A stretch of 64,000 nucleotides of DNA from CAVVEQ01 sp963804865 (GCA_963804865.1 CAWDSH010000001.1:744001-808000); one strand, 5' to 3'; counted from the first letter of the stretch, positions 1 through 9,092 are shown. A program made the numbers and translations. The notes: generated from the sequence alone by a model not told the origin.

Positions 1-30
1 TCGAATATATTACGACTGGAAAATAGGAAA

Positions 31-59
31 TTGACAGCGATAAGCCTGCGCGGTATAAT
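31..59 (+). promoter_or_regulatory. Consensus sigma-70-type promoter for the S1-domain gene
   Basis: A perfect TTGACA at 31-36 and a perfect TATAAT at 54-59 are separated by exactly 17 nt. The predicted start of transcription, near 66, lies about 29 nt before the ATG at 95, leaving room for the visible GGAG ribosome site. Confidence 0.85.
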
Positions 60-94
60 CGCCTGTTGCAAATAACCAATTGATGGAGTTGATA

Positions 95-874
95 ATGGAT
101 CAAATAACGGCTGCAAAGTCCGAACCCAGCGAAATAACACCTAAAATGCACTTTAAAGGCAAGGTGATCATCACCAGCCTTGCTGGTGCCAAGATCGATA
201 TTGGGATAGGCAAAACCGCTGTTATCCATGTTTCACAAATTGAAAGCCCGGATAAAATGCCCATCAAGAAGGTGGACGATGTACTTCAACCCGGTAAGGA
301 AATCGACGTTTGGGTGAAACGGGTAAGGGATGAAAGAATAGAATTGACCATGTTCAAACCTCTCGATCTCGAATGGAGAGATATTAAGAAAGACATGGTG
401 GTCAAAGGTAAAGTTGTTCGACTTGAGAAATTTGGCGCTTTTATTGAGATTGGTGCTGAGAGACCTGGTTTGCTTCATGTAAGTGAGCTTTCCCATGGAT
501 TCGTTCGCACTCCAGCTGACTTGTTAAAAGAAAACGACGAAGTGGAAGTGCAGATCATCGATATGGATCGAAAAAAGAAACAGATCAAGCTTAGTATGAA
601 GGCTCTTCAACCTGAAATCGTAAAGGAAGAACCCGTTATCGAAAAACCGAAGGCAAATAGATCTGGTAAAAAAAGTAAACCGGCCAAATCTGCTTCGGAA
701 GAAGAGAAACCTGTAGCCCCCGAACCTACCGTGATGGAATTGGCTTATCGCCAGGCGATGAACAAAGCCAAGGTCCGCGACTCGGGCAGCCGGGCTAAAA
801 AGGAAAAGAATTTATCCAAGGAACAGGAAGAAATCCTCTCCCGGACCCTTGAAAATAAAGTACAGACAAGTTGA
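95..874 (+). CDS. S1 RNA-binding domain protein (two S1 domains)
   Basis: A 259-aa protein with two consecutive S1/OB-fold domains, at about residues 18-88 and 95-167. The second carries the classic KGKVVRLEKFGAFIEIG and GLLHVSELS signatures. A Lys/Glu/Pro-rich tail follows, likely disordered and nucleic-acid binding. Start: TTG at 80 and ATG at 83 are in frame, but the ATG at 95 has GGAG at 85-88 with 6-nt spacing and is preferred. Proteins of this architecture are usually annotated as 30S ribosomal protein S1-like or general RNA-binding proteins; with only two repeats this is not a full-length S1 (four to six repeats). It stands alone, with its own consensus promoter and its own terminator. 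Confidence 0.85.
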   Translation: MDQITAAKSEPSEITPKMHFKGKVIITSLAGAKIDIGIGKTAVIHVSQIESPDKMPIKKVDDVLQPGKEIDVWVKRVRDERIELTMFKPLDLEWRDIKKDMVVKGKVVRLEKFGAFIEIGAERPGLLHVSELSHGFVRTPADLLKENDEVEVQIIDMDRKKKQIKLSMKALQPEIVKEEPVIEKPKANRSGKKSKPAKSASEEEKPVAPEPTVMELAYRQAMNKAKVRDSGSRAKKEKNLSKEQEEILSRTLENKVQTS

Positions 875-879
875 CACAG

Positions 880-909
880 AGAACCTCCAAAACCTTGGAG
901 GTTCTTTTA
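880..909 (+). terminator. Intrinsic terminator after the S1-domain gene
   Basis: An 11-bp perfect stem, AGAACCTCCAA (880-890) with TTGGAGGTTCT (895-905), has a 4-nt loop and is followed by a T-rich run. Confidence 0.85.
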
Positions 910-993
910 TGGATTATGAAAGCATGTTAAAATAATTCATCATGCACCAAAATAAAAATAACCGATTCATGATAACGTTCCCCATTCATCATC

Positions 994-1021
994 AGGGAGG
1001 GCAGGAAAAAACGCCCTCCCT
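994..1021 (+). promoter_or_regulatory. GC-rich hairpin in the pyrG leader
   Basis: AGGGAGGGC (994-1002) pairs perfectly with GCCCTCCCT (1013-1021) about 36 nt before the pyrG start. It is followed by a pyrimidine-rich stretch but no strong U-tract. In Firmicutes pyrG is controlled by a leader attenuator. This hairpin sits where such an element would, but the mechanism here is a guess. Confidence 0.4.
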
Positions 1022-1057
1022 GTCTCTTAATCTGTTCATAAACAAAGGGGGTCAATG

Positions 1058-2683
1058 ATGACAACCAGGTACATTTTCTTCACCGGCGGTGTGGTCAGTT
1101 CGGTCGGAAAAGGGGTTACTGCAGCAGCCATTGGCCGGTTGCTTAAGGAACGGGGTTTCAATGTCATGGTTCAAAAACTGGACCCCTATATTAATGTTGA
1201 TCCCGGGACAATGAGTCCCTACCAGCATGGTGAAGTTTATGTTCTTGATGATGGTGCAGAAACCGACCTGGATCTTGGTCATTATGAACGTTTTATTGAT
1301 ATCCGGTTAAGCAAAGTCTGCAATATAACTGCTGGTCAGGTTTACGCTGAAGTGATAGGCAAAGAACGGCATGGGGATTTCCTTGGCGGCACCATCCAGG
1401 TGATCCCTCATATCACGAATGAGATTAAACGCAGGATATCTTTGGTCGCGCAGGAAACAGGTGCTGAGTTCATCCTTGTGGAAGTTGGTGGAACCGTGGG
1501 TGATATTGAAAGTCAGCCATTTCTGGAATCATTGCGCCAGCTTCGTAATGACCTGGGAAGGGAAAATACCCTTTCTATTCACGTCACGTGGTTACCCTAT
1601 ATCGGTGCCACAAACGAATTGAAGACAAAACCCACCCAGCATTCCGTGCGAGAACTGCGTTCAATCGGCATCCAACCGGATATGATCGTAGCCCGATCTG
1701 ATTATCCCGTGGCAGATAGTTTACGTGAAAAAATCGCCCTGTTCTGTGATGTTCAGGAGCGCGCTGTCATCCCCATGATGACCACAAAAATCTTATATGA
1801 GATCCCACTCCTGCTTGAGCAATACGGCGTTACTGAATTTATATTGGAAAAATTCAACTTGAAAGCTCGCAGGAAACCGCATTGGGAGGAATGGAAACGT
1901 GTGGTCGCTGAAGTAAAACGCGAGAAACCTAAAGTAAAGGTGGCCTTGGTTGGAAAGTATGTGGAACTGCATGATGCCTATATCAGTGTCAAGGAAGCCT
2001 TGACCCATGCTGCGCTTCATCTCGGGGTTGAAGTGGAGATCCAATGGATTCATTCAGCGGATCTTGAAAAAGGTAAAAGCTGGGAAATCATGGAGCAAGT
2101 TGATGGCATCATCGTTCCAGGTGGATTCGGCAGCCGTGGCATCGAAGGTAAAATTCAGGCGGCTAAATTCGCGCGAACGAAAAAAATACCTTACCTGGGG
2201 CTCTGTCTCGGTATGCAGTTAATGAGTGTAGAATTTGGGCGCTTTATACTCCAGACAGATGATGTCAATTCAAGAGAATTTGACCACTCCACCAGTAATC
2301 CCGTGATTGATCTGATGCCGGATCAACAGCATGTCATTGATTTGGGTGGTACGATGCGCTTGGGATTGTATCCATGTCATCTGCAGCCTGGGACGATCGC
2401 GGCTGATGCCTATAAACAAAAAATGGTTGAAGAACGGCACCGCCACCGTTTTGAATTCAATAACAGTTACCGAAAGGTCTTTGAAGAGCATGGGATGCGT
2501 TTTTCAGGGCTTTCACCGGATGCCAGGCTGGTTGAAATTGCTGAGCTTTCGGATCACCCATTCATGCTGGGTACGCAATTTCATCCGGAATTTTTGTCAC
2601 GCCCAAATCGACCCCACCCTCTTTTTGTGCAATTCATGAAAGCAGTTGGTATCCATGCCGGAGTAAAAAATCGTGTCACTTAA
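1058..2683 (+). CDS. pyrG: CTP synthase
   Basis: Makes CTP from UTP, ATP and glutamine in the last step of cytoplasmic pyrimidine nucleotide synthesis. At 541 aa it has the usual family length. The N-terminal amidoligase domain (about 1-265) begins with the nucleotide-binding stretch FTGGVVSSVGKG and contains DPYINVDPGTMSP. The C-terminal class I glutaminase domain (about 295-535) has the nucleophile Cys in GLCLGMQ (near residue 383) and the His-Glu pair in FHPEF (near 508). Two ATGs occur in tandem at 1055 and 1058. The second is better spaced (6 nt) from the GGGGG ribosome site. The gene is followed after about 90 nt by eno in the same direction. Confidence 0.97.
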   Translation: MTTRYIFFTGGVVSSVGKGVTAAAIGRLLKERGFNVMVQKLDPYINVDPGTMSPYQHGEVYVLDDGAETDLDLGHYERFIDIRLSKVCNITAGQVYAEVIGKERHGDFLGGTIQVIPHITNEIKRRISLVAQETGAEFILVEVGGTVGDIESQPFLESLRQLRNDLGRENTLSIHVTWLPYIGATNELKTKPTQHSVRELRSIGIQPDMIVARSDYPVADSLREKIALFCDVQERAVIPMMTTKILYEIPLLLEQYGVTEFILEKFNLKARRKPHWEEWKRVVAEVKREKPKVKVALVGKYVELHDAYISVKEALTHAALHLGVEVEIQWIHSADLEKGKSWEIMEQVDGIIVPGGFGSRGIEGKIQAAKFARTKKIPYLGLCLGMQLMSVEFGRFILQTDDVNSREFDHSTSNPVIDLMPDQQHVIDLGGTMRLGLYPCHLQPGTIAADAYKQKMVEERHRHRFEFNNSYRKVFEEHGMRFSGLSPDARLVEIAELSDHPFMLGTQFHPEFLSRPNRPHPLFVQFMKAVGIHAGVKNRVT

Positions 2684-2725
2684 TAAATAATTCATGAAAA
2701 TGGCTTGCCGGGAAAGGTTATGCAT

Positions 2726-2731
2726 TATACT
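2726..2731 (+). promoter_or_regulatory. Probable -10 box for eno
   Basis: TATACT lies about 45 nt upstream of the eno start. TTGCCG at 2705-2710 is a possible -35 element, but the spacing is only 15 nt, so the -35 assignment is uncertain. Confidence 0.45.
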
Positions 2732-2776
2732 AAACCGAAGTTATCCTGATAAATCATAAAAATTTTGAGGTGAATG

Positions 2777-4072
2777 ATGGAAACAACGATTGAATCAATT
2801 TATGCACAAGAGATCCTGGATTCACGGGGCAATCCCACGGTTGAAGTGGAGGTTGTTCTGGTAGATGGTAGTTGGGGGCGTGCAGCGGTTCCCTCCGGTG
2901 CATCGACAGGGGTCCATGAAGCCCTGGAAATGAGGGATGGCGATAAAGGTCGCTACAGTGGCAAGGGTGTTTTAAAAGCAGTCGAAAACGTGAATACCAC
3001 CATTGCCGAGCAGGTGGTTGGTTTTGATGCAGCAGAGCAAAAAGCAATCGATATGGCCATGATCGAGCTGGACGGCACTCCCAATAAATCCAAGTTGGGT
3101 GCAAACGCCATGCTGGGTACCAGTCTGGCTATCGCTAAAGCTGCTGCCAATGCCTTTGGTTTACCTCTCTACCGTTACATTGGTGGTGTGTATGCCCATG
3201 TCCTGCCGGTTCCAATGATGAATATACTCAATGGTGGTGCACATACCGCCTGGCAATCCACAGATGCGCAGGAATTTATGGTCATGCCACTGGGTGCACC
3301 TTCTTTTGCAGAAGGTTTGCGATGGGGAGCTGAGATTTATCACGCTTTAAAGGGAGTTCTAAAAGCACGCGGTTATGCCACGCTGGTCGGAGATGAGGGC
3401 GGTTATGCACCTGCACTCAAAGCAAATGTGGAAGCCGTTGAAGTCATCCTCGAAGCTATCCAGAAAGCTGGTTATAAAGCTGGCGAACAGGTTGCGATTG
3501 CGCTTGATCCAGCAGCCTCTGAATTCTTTGAAGAAGATACCCGTACCTACAACCTTCGTAAAGAAGGAAAGAAATTAACCCCTGAACAAATGGTTGCCTT
3601 CTGGAAGAATTGGATTGATCAATACCCCATCGTTTCGCTTGAAGATGGTTTCGCACAGGATGATTGGGAGGGTTGGAAAATGTTCACGGCAGAGGTCGGA
3701 GATCGCCTGCAGATCGTTGGTGATGACCTGCTGGTGACCAATCCTGAACGCGTTCGCCGGGCGATCAAGGAAAAAGCCTGCAACGCATTACTGGTAAAGC
3801 TCAACCAAATTGGCACGCTCACCGAAACGATTGAAGCAGTTGAAACTTGCCATCGCAATGGCTGGCGCGCAGTAACATCACACCGTTCAGGCGAAACTGA
3901 AGATTCCACCATCGCCGATCTGGCAGTAGCCCTGAATATGGGTCAGATCAAAACCGGTGCTCCTGCGCGTTCTGACCGCGTTGCGAAATATAATCAGCTT
4001 TTAAGGATTGAAACCGAATTGGGCGAAACATCAGCCTATGCCGGGTGGTCAGCCTTGAAGGCGAAATCATAG
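2777..4072 (+). CDS. eno: Enolase (phosphopyruvate hydratase)
   Basis: Interconverts 2-phosphoglycerate and phosphoenolpyruvate in glycolysis/gluconeogenesis. It is 431 aa, the normal length. Visible family motifs include the N-terminal AQEILDSRGNPTVEVEV, the mobile loop SGASTG, metal-ligand regions around ALDPAASEF, LEDGFAQDDW and VGDDLLVTNP, the catalytic-Lys region VKLNQIGTLTET and SHRSGETED. The usual NGGAHADN segment reads NGGAHTAWQSTD, a small departure in an otherwise standard active-site region. Tandem ATGs occur at 2774 and 2777, and the GAGG at 2767-2770 fits the second better. A strong terminator follows. Confidence 0.97.
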   Translation: METTIESIYAQEILDSRGNPTVEVEVVLVDGSWGRAAVPSGASTGVHEALEMRDGDKGRYSGKGVLKAVENVNTTIAEQVVGFDAAEQKAIDMAMIELDGTPNKSKLGANAMLGTSLAIAKAAANAFGLPLYRYIGGVYAHVLPVPMMNILNGGAHTAWQSTDAQEFMVMPLGAPSFAEGLRWGAEIYHALKGVLKARGYATLVGDEGGYAPALKANVEAVEVILEAIQKAGYKAGEQVAIALDPAASEFFEEDTRTYNLRKEGKKLTPEQMVAFWKNWIDQYPIVSLEDGFAQDDWEGWKMFTAEVGDRLQIVGDDLLVTNPERVRRAIKEKACNALLVKLNQIGTLTETIEAVETCHRNGWRAVTSHRSGETEDSTIADLAVALNMGQIKTGAPARSDRVAKYNQLLRIETELGETSAYAGWSALKAKS

Positions 4073-4093
4073 AGTATCAAAGTTCAAACAATC

Positions 4094-4122
4094 AAAAAGG
4101 ATCGCCACCGCGATCCTTTTTT
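4094..4122. terminator. Bidirectional terminator between eno and the GH57 gene
   Basis: An 11-bp stem, AAAAAGGATCG with CGATCCTTTTT, has a 6-nt loop, with T runs on either strand. It lies between the convergent ends of eno and the GH57 gene and can serve both. Confidence 0.9.
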
Positions 4123-4126
4123 GTGA

Positions 4127-5530
4127 TTAAAGCTTAAACTTTTCTGCTCTGTCAAGATGCGCATCAAAGATAGCATCAGCTCTCAATCCTGATTTCCAGG
4201 AGCGTACGGGTTCCAACCATCGTGAAGCAAAACCGCTGATGTCTATTCCTGTTGCTTGCTTGGTCAACCAAACAGCATGGGCAGCATAACGAACGGCATT
4301 CTGTGGTTCAATCCTTTCGAAATCCTCGAAAAACCAGGCGCACGATGCAAACATTTTTTGTCTCTCCAGCTGGGATTTCAAGAGCAATCCAATTGTATTC
4401 TTTACCTTCTTATCCAATTTTTCAATCGAATGATTTGCCAGGAGACCCTCAAATTCCGCTTCACCCATTAAAACCAGGATGTAATCATGGCGTAATTCCC
4501 AGGGATCCTTAACCCATTCTTCGCAATACTGGAGGTAAAGGCTATCCAACTTATCAGCAATGGCGTTTAAAGCATTCCTTAGATCGGCTTTCCAGGCACC
4601 GTTTGATGAACAACCACAGGGTCCCTTCCAGCGTTCTACACCGTGTTCACACGACCAGGATGTCCTGTCATATATTTTTATATATTCGGATGCAGGATGC
4701 TCCCTCAGCCACTTGGCGGGATAAGTTGCTTCGATCCCGGAAGGGGGTAATGATTTCTCTATTAAATAAGCAAGAAATTTTTCCCGAAATGGTTTATGGT
4801 GGCCGTATAGCTCCCCGTCCGATGCCATTAAGATGATTTGATCTTTTCCTTCTTTTTCATCGTCAAATTTATCCAATAATATTTTTGAAACAAATCGATC
4901 AGCGTTGCGCGTGGTTTCAGAATCAAAGCTCACCCTGGTGCTTATTTCCCTCTCATAGAAAAAAACAGCGATACTCTTTCCTTTGGATAGTTTCACCAGG
5001 TAAGGATGCCGTGGATCCAGCTCTGGGTATTTTGCCTGCCAGGGTGCCAATATTGTGAATTTGATCCCATTGTCAGCCAGTACTTCAAGAGTCTTTTTAT
5101 CCACCGCCGTCTCTGGGAGCCACATCCCTTCGGGAACTTGGCCAAAATGCTTTTTATAAGATTGTATCCCCCATCTTACCTGGGTGATCTTATCCAACCG
5201 GCTTGCCAGTGGCAGGATGGTATGATGATAGGGTTGGGCGATGATATTTGCAGATTGATGCCCATTATTTAGATGGAGTTGTTGGATGAGTCCCTTCCAC
5301 GTATCGGGATGTGTACGTACCATCCAGTCCACAAGCGTGGGACCAAGGTTCAGACTGATTGATTTAAAATTTCCAGCTTTAACGTTTGGTTGATAGCAAT
5401 CCTGAAAAATCCGTTCATTCCAATTTTCGTACGGGGCAGCGCCGGGTTCATTCGGAATGATCCCTGTCAAAGGATCTTCCCGGGGTGGTTGATAAAAATG
5501 AGCATGAACACAAAATGCTTTACGTGCCAT
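4127..5530 (-). CDS. Glycoside hydrolase family 57 protein
   Basis: A 467-aa protein that starts with the GH57 signature VHAHFYQPPRE (residues 8-18). It has the GH57 catalytic-Glu context GMWLPE (about 135-140) and an acidic active-site motif SDGELYGHH (about 237-245). GH57 enzymes act on alpha-glucans (amylases, amylopullulanases, branching enzymes, glucanotransferases); the exact activity cannot be read from the sequence. No signal peptide is visible, so a cytoplasmic role in storage-glucan metabolism is likely. Related proteins often carry a C-terminal DUF3536-type region and are much longer, and this one is shorter but ends naturally. AAAGG lies 6 nt upstream of the ATG. The next gene in the same direction (epimerase) ends 21 nt upstream. 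Confidence 0.8.
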   Translation of the reverse strand: MARKAFCVHAHFYQPPREDPLTGIIPNEPGAAPYENWNERIFQDCYQPNVKAGNFKSISLNLGPTLVDWMVRTHPDTWKGLIQQLHLNNGHQSANIIAQPYHHTILPLASRLDKITQVRWGIQSYKKHFGQVPEGMWLPETAVDKKTLEVLADNGIKFTILAPWQAKYPELDPRHPYLVKLSKGKSIAVFFYEREISTRVSFDSETTRNADRFVSKILLDKFDDEKEGKDQIILMASDGELYGHHKPFREKFLAYLIEKSLPPSGIEATYPAKWLREHPASEYIKIYDRTSWSCEHGVERWKGPCGCSSNGAWKADLRNALNAIADKLDSLYLQYCEEWVKDPWELRHDYILVLMGEAEFEGLLANHSIEKLDKKVKNTIGLLLKSQLERQKMFASCAWFFEDFERIEPQNAVRYAAHAVWLTKQATGIDISGFASRWLEPVRSWKSGLRADAIFDAHLDRAEKFKL

Positions 5531-5551
5531 ATCAAACCTTTTTGGGGAGTA

Positions 5552-6439
5552 TCACGATAAATAACCAATCATCTGACTCATTCGTGCTGGCATCAATCCA
5601 AACAATCTTGGAAGGGTATCCAAAGACGTGGTGTGGTCCGCTGCCAGGTAGTCCAGCCAGTAAATGGAAATAGGAAACCGATGGAAAAGTTGTTCGGACA
5701 TTAAATTCAAAAATCGCAAATAGACGGGTGGGACATCCACAATCCATCGCTTCTTTTTCATTTGCGCCAGGATGATTTCCACAACCTGACGGAAGTTTAA
5801 ATATTCGCAACCTCCGATGGGGATCACCTGGTTGATGGTCTTTTTTTCTTCCATCGACCAGGTCAAACATGTAACAAGATCTTCAATCCATAATGGCTGC
5901 AGACTGTTAGCGCCATCTCCAGGCATAAAGAAGAAAAATGGATTGAGTCGGATGAGATCCGCTATCCGGGTTGTAAATTGATCTCCTGGTCCAAAAACTG
6001 CCGAGGACCGGAAAATCGTGTAATCGATCCCACTTTTCTGAATAAGACCTTCAGCTATGGCTTTGGCTTTCATAACCGGGAATGCCGAGGCACGATCTGC
6101 GCCCAAATGACTGAGGTAAATGATGCGTTCGACGCCAGATTGTTGTGCGATTGAAGAAAGGACCTGAGTTCCAGAAATGTCCACCCCGTTCAGATCTGCC
6201 CGGCTGCCTGCCCGCTCGGTACCGGCTAGATGGTAAATAATGCGAACATCCTGCATGGCAGCTCTCAGGCTGCGTTCATCATTCAAACTGGAGACAGCCA
6301 CTTCCAGTGTGACCCCTTTTGGAATATTGGGAGACGATTTTGAGGGTCTGAGGAGAAGTCTGACAGGTAGTTCCAACAATGAGAGATTCCGAATTAATGC
6401 GCTGCCAATAAAGCCGGTTCCACCGGTCACCAGGATCAT
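5552..6439 (-). CDS. NAD(P)-binding epimerase/NmrA-like protein (atypical SDR)
   Basis: A 295-aa Rossmann-fold protein of the extended/atypical SDR type. It starts ILVTGGTGFIGSALIRNL (GxxGxxG nucleotide site), followed by IIYHLAGTE, IIYLSHLGAD and a C-terminal region resembling NDUFA9/complex-I-associated reductases (FRSSAVFGPGDQ, PLWIEDLV). The substrate is unknown; family members act on nucleotide sugars, quinones or membrane lipids. A longer in-frame start exists at 6526, but the ATG at 6439 directly precedes the Rossmann motif. A TATAAT 7 nt upstream of that ATG suggests a leaderless mRNA starting there. Confidence 0.75.
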   Translation of the reverse strand: MILVTGGTGFIGSALIRNLSLLELPVRLLLRPSKSSPNIPKGVTLEVAVSSLNDERSLRAAMQDVRIIYHLAGTERAGSRADLNGVDISGTQVLSSIAQQSGVERIIYLSHLGADRASAFPVMKAKAIAEGLIQKSGIDYTIFRSSAVFGPGDQFTTRIADLIRLNPFFFFMPGDGANSLQPLWIEDLVTCLTWSMEEKKTINQVIPIGGCEYLNFRQVVEIILAQMKKKRWIVDVPPVYLRFLNLMSEQLFHRFPISIYWLDYLAADHTTSLDTLPRLFGLMPARMSQMIGYLS

Positions 6440-6446
6440 GCGCTGA

Positions 6447-6452
6447 ATTATA
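6447..6452 (-). promoter_or_regulatory. -10 box immediately upstream of the epimerase ATG (leaderless promoter)
   Basis: On the minus strand TGCTATAAT (extended -10) is followed by 7 nt and then the ATG at 6439. Transcription would start at or next to the A of the start codon. No Shine-Dalgarno sequence is present. Confidence 0.65.
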
Positions 6453-6538
6453 GCAGAGGGTTCTAGAGCATCTTCAATGGCATATATCTTGTAACATTTC
6501 TTTCTGAATAACTTCATTGATTCCAAAAAGGATCAAAT

Positions 6539-7906
6539 ATGGAAAGTACTATCGGCACCATTACAAATAAATCCACCCGCATCGGATTTCATTATTTTCC
6601 AGATACGACCCATTACAGTGACAAAGAGCTTGGATTCTGGATGCCTGAATTAAAAAGCCTACATTGTGCGTGGATCGTCCTCAAATCTGACCTGGAACGG
6701 GCCATACCCGAGAATTTCATTCGCAGCCTTATACAAATGGACATCACGCCAATTGTCCAGGTGAACATGGATTTACATCATCAAATTTCATCCGAGGATC
6801 TCCGACCGATCTTCAATGCCTACTCGCATTGGGGTGTAAAGCATTTGCAATGTTTTGACCGTCCGAATGATTTATCCAGCTGGTCATCTTCATCATGGGC
6901 ACAGCAAGATCTGGTGGACCGGTTTTTGGATATCTATATTCCTTATGCATTGATGACTTTGGATTATGGGATGATCCCAGTTTTTCCAGCACTCAAACCT
7001 GGCGGAAGCTTTTGGGACACAGCGTTTCTTCGTGCTGCGCTGGAATCTCTCGACCGTCGCAAACAGACGACGATTCTTTCGAAGCTGACATTATCTGCAT
7101 ATGCCTGTACCCAGGGGCATACCTTGGATTGGGGTGCTGGAGGTCCTGAAAAGTGGCCGGATGCGCATCCTTACCTGACACCTGGAAATTCAGAGGACCA
7201 TCGCGGTTTTCATATCGCAGATTGGTATCTCTCCATTTCGCGTTCCGTACTTAATAGGGAATTGCCAATCATGCTTCTAAATGCCGGGCAGATAATCCCC
7301 CCCGGAGAAGTCAGAAGTACGCCTCCATCTTCTGAATCGTATTCGCAGGTATGCGTGCAAATCACAGATCTTCTTTTGAAAAATCCAAATAACCGGGGTG
7401 AACCAAATAATTTCATCCCAGCCAATGTTATCGCCTGTAATTTTTCTCCGCTGGTGATGGACGATGAAGATCAAAGTAAGGTCGGGTGGTATGAATCAAA
7501 TGGAACCCGACTCCCAATCGTCTCAGAATTCCTGGATTTGTTTCCTGGAGTAGAACAGAAGACATTTGATGAGCAACTGCCATCTTCCGAGCGGGATCCA
7601 TCACCTGATATCTCCAGCAACCTTGAGAATTCTTATCATCCTATTGAGCATTATCTTCTTCTTCCCACGTATGAATGGGGGGTGGCAGATTGGCATTTGG
7701 ATGTTATCCGCCCATTTGTGAAAAAATACAAACCTGCAATAGGGTTTTCACTGGAAGAAGCGTTGATGGCCAAACAGGTTACCGTCATTGGCAATTCCCA
7801 GGTGTTTCCTGAAGAAGAGTTGGATGCCTTGCGCCAAAGCGGTTGCCAGGTGGAGCGCATCAGTGGCGATGGCACCAGTATTGCAACAACGTTATCAGAG
7901 AGGTGA
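6539..7906 (+). CDS. Unrecognised 455-aa protein, possible TIM-barrel hydrolase fold
   Basis: I do not recognise a named family. The first 300 residues alternate beta/alpha as in TIM-barrel glycosidases: GFHYFPDTTHYSD at the start, DITPIVQVNM, a conserved-looking HLQCFDRPND, SAYACTQGHTLDWGAGG and LPIMLLNAGQ. The last 45 residues (VTVIGNSQVFPEEELDAL, then VERISGDG) resemble one cell-wall-binding type 2 (CWB2) repeat, which is a weak similarity. There is no signal peptide. AAGGAT lies 6 nt before the ATG. The ftsZ gene starts 3 nt after the stop, so the two are very probably co-transcribed and translationally coupled, hinting at a cell-envelope or division role. Confidence 0.5.
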   Translation: MESTIGTITNKSTRIGFHYFPDTTHYSDKELGFWMPELKSLHCAWIVLKSDLERAIPENFIRSLIQMDITPIVQVNMDLHHQISSEDLRPIFNAYSHWGVKHLQCFDRPNDLSSWSSSSWAQQDLVDRFLDIYIPYALMTLDYGMIPVFPALKPGGSFWDTAFLRAALESLDRRKQTTILSKLTLSAYACTQGHTLDWGAGGPEKWPDAHPYLTPGNSEDHRGFHIADWYLSISRSVLNRELPIMLLNAGQIIPPGEVRSTPPSSESYSQVCVQITDLLLKNPNNRGEPNNFIPANVIACNFSPLVMDDEDQSKVGWYESNGTRLPIVSEFLDLFPGVEQKTFDEQLPSSERDPSPDISSNLENSYHPIEHYLLLPTYEWGVADWHLDVIRPFVKKYKPAIGFSLEEALMAKQVTVIGNSQVFPEEELDALRQSGCQVERISGDGTSIATTLSER

Positions 7907-7909
7907 TCA

Positions 7910-9079
7910 ATGACTATCACGGTCTTCCCCCAACCCATCACGCGGACACCCATTGCTGCCAGAATGCCGGTCTTGAAAGCTATCGGTCTTGGCGGTGGAG
8001 GGAGTAATGCCATCAATCGAATGATCGAACTTGGCATTTCTGGAGTTGATTTTATCGTGGCAAATACAGACTGCCAGGCGCTTGAATCCTGTCTGGCACC
8101 TGTCAAGATACAGCTTGGTCCAAAATCCACTCGCGGATTGGGCGCTGGCGGGAACCCGCAGACAGGAGAGGCCGCTGCCGAGGAAAGCTATCGCGAGCTG
8201 AATGATGCGCTGGCTGGCGCGGATATGATCTTCCTCGCCGCAGGCATGGGTGGCGGAACCGGAACCGGTTCAATACCGGTGGCAGCCCGTATCGCACGTG
8301 CCACTGGAGCTGTAGTAGTAGCCATAGTCACCACACCTTTCTCCTTTGAAGTTGGCCGCAGGCAGATGAATGCTCGTGAGGGATTGGCCAAGCTGCAGCC
8401 ATATGCCGATACGATGATCACCGTCCCCAATGACCGGCTGCTTCAGATCGCTCCCCGCGACCTGCCATTGGAGATGGCTTTTCGGCTCGCTGATGATGTT
8501 CTACGTCAGGGCATCCAGGGTATCTCCGAATTGATCACTCAACCCGGTATGATAAATGTTGATTTTGCTCATATCCGACATATGATGCAAAATGGTGGTG
8601 GTGCCATTCTTTCGATTGGCGTGGGACAAGGCGATGACAAAGCTCTCAAAGCCATCGAGAATGCCGTACGGCATCCACTCCTGGATTCAATCAATCTCGA
8701 AAATGCATCAGGGATTATTGCGAATTTCACTGGCGGGCATTCGCTTACCTTCATGGAGGTAACCGACGCTCTCAATTTCTTGCAGGAGCGCACCAATAGC
8801 AAGGCGGAAATTATTCCCGGCGTCATCAATGATGAACGACTGGGTGATCGAACTCAGGTTATCCTGATTGTCACGGGTTTGGGTGCCACGCCCATTGATC
8901 CGCATTTCACCATTCGAAAACCGGTTGAGAGTCAGGCTCCAGCTTTCACTATGGCTCCCGAATTAAAAACGACCGACGAAGGATACACTCCCACCAATCC
9001 GACTCAAATCACGGAAGCCCCCGTTCACCCAAGTGATTTGAACATCCCCGCATTCCTCCGCCGGAGAGCACGTTTGTAG
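7910..9079 (+). CDS. ftsZ: FtsZ/tubulin-family GTPase with altered T7 loop
   Basis: A 389-aa tubulin-like GTPase that forms the division-ring polymer in bacteria. Clear FtsZ landmarks are GLGGGGSNAINRM (26-38), GLGAGGNPQTG, the GTP-binding signature GGGTGTG (114-120), TVPNDRLL and the conserved C-terminal peptide LNIPAFLRRR that binds FtsA/ZipA-type partners. The catalytic T7 loop is unusual: the family NxDxxD motif reads NVDFAH here (216-221), so the second catalytic Asp (D212 in E. coli) is His. The gene is outside a dcw cluster: upstream is an unknown 455-aa protein and downstream are two small proteins. The start has an AGAGAGGTG ribosome site. It may be a second FtsZ paralogue. Confidence 0.9.
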   Translation: MTITVFPQPITRTPIAARMPVLKAIGLGGGGSNAINRMIELGISGVDFIVANTDCQALESCLAPVKIQLGPKSTRGLGAGGNPQTGEAAAEESYRELNDALAGADMIFLAAGMGGGTGTGSIPVAARIARATGAVVVAIVTTPFSFEVGRRQMNAREGLAKLQPYADTMITVPNDRLLQIAPRDLPLEMAFRLADDVLRQGIQGISELITQPGMINVDFAHIRHMMQNGGGAILSIGVGQGDDKALKAIENAVRHPLLDSINLENASGIIANFTGGHSLTFMEVTDALNFLQERTNSKAEIIPGVINDERLGDRTQVILIVTGLGATPIDPHFTIRKPVESQAPAFTMAPELKTTDEGYTPTNPTQITEAPVHPSDLNIPAFLRRRARL

Positions 9080-9092
9080 AAAAGAGGTATCC

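Noticed and set aside
1793..2053. Minus-strand frames inside pyrG, eno and other conserved genes
   Set aside because: They mirror strongly conserved genes on the other strand and have no ribosome sites or recognisable domains.
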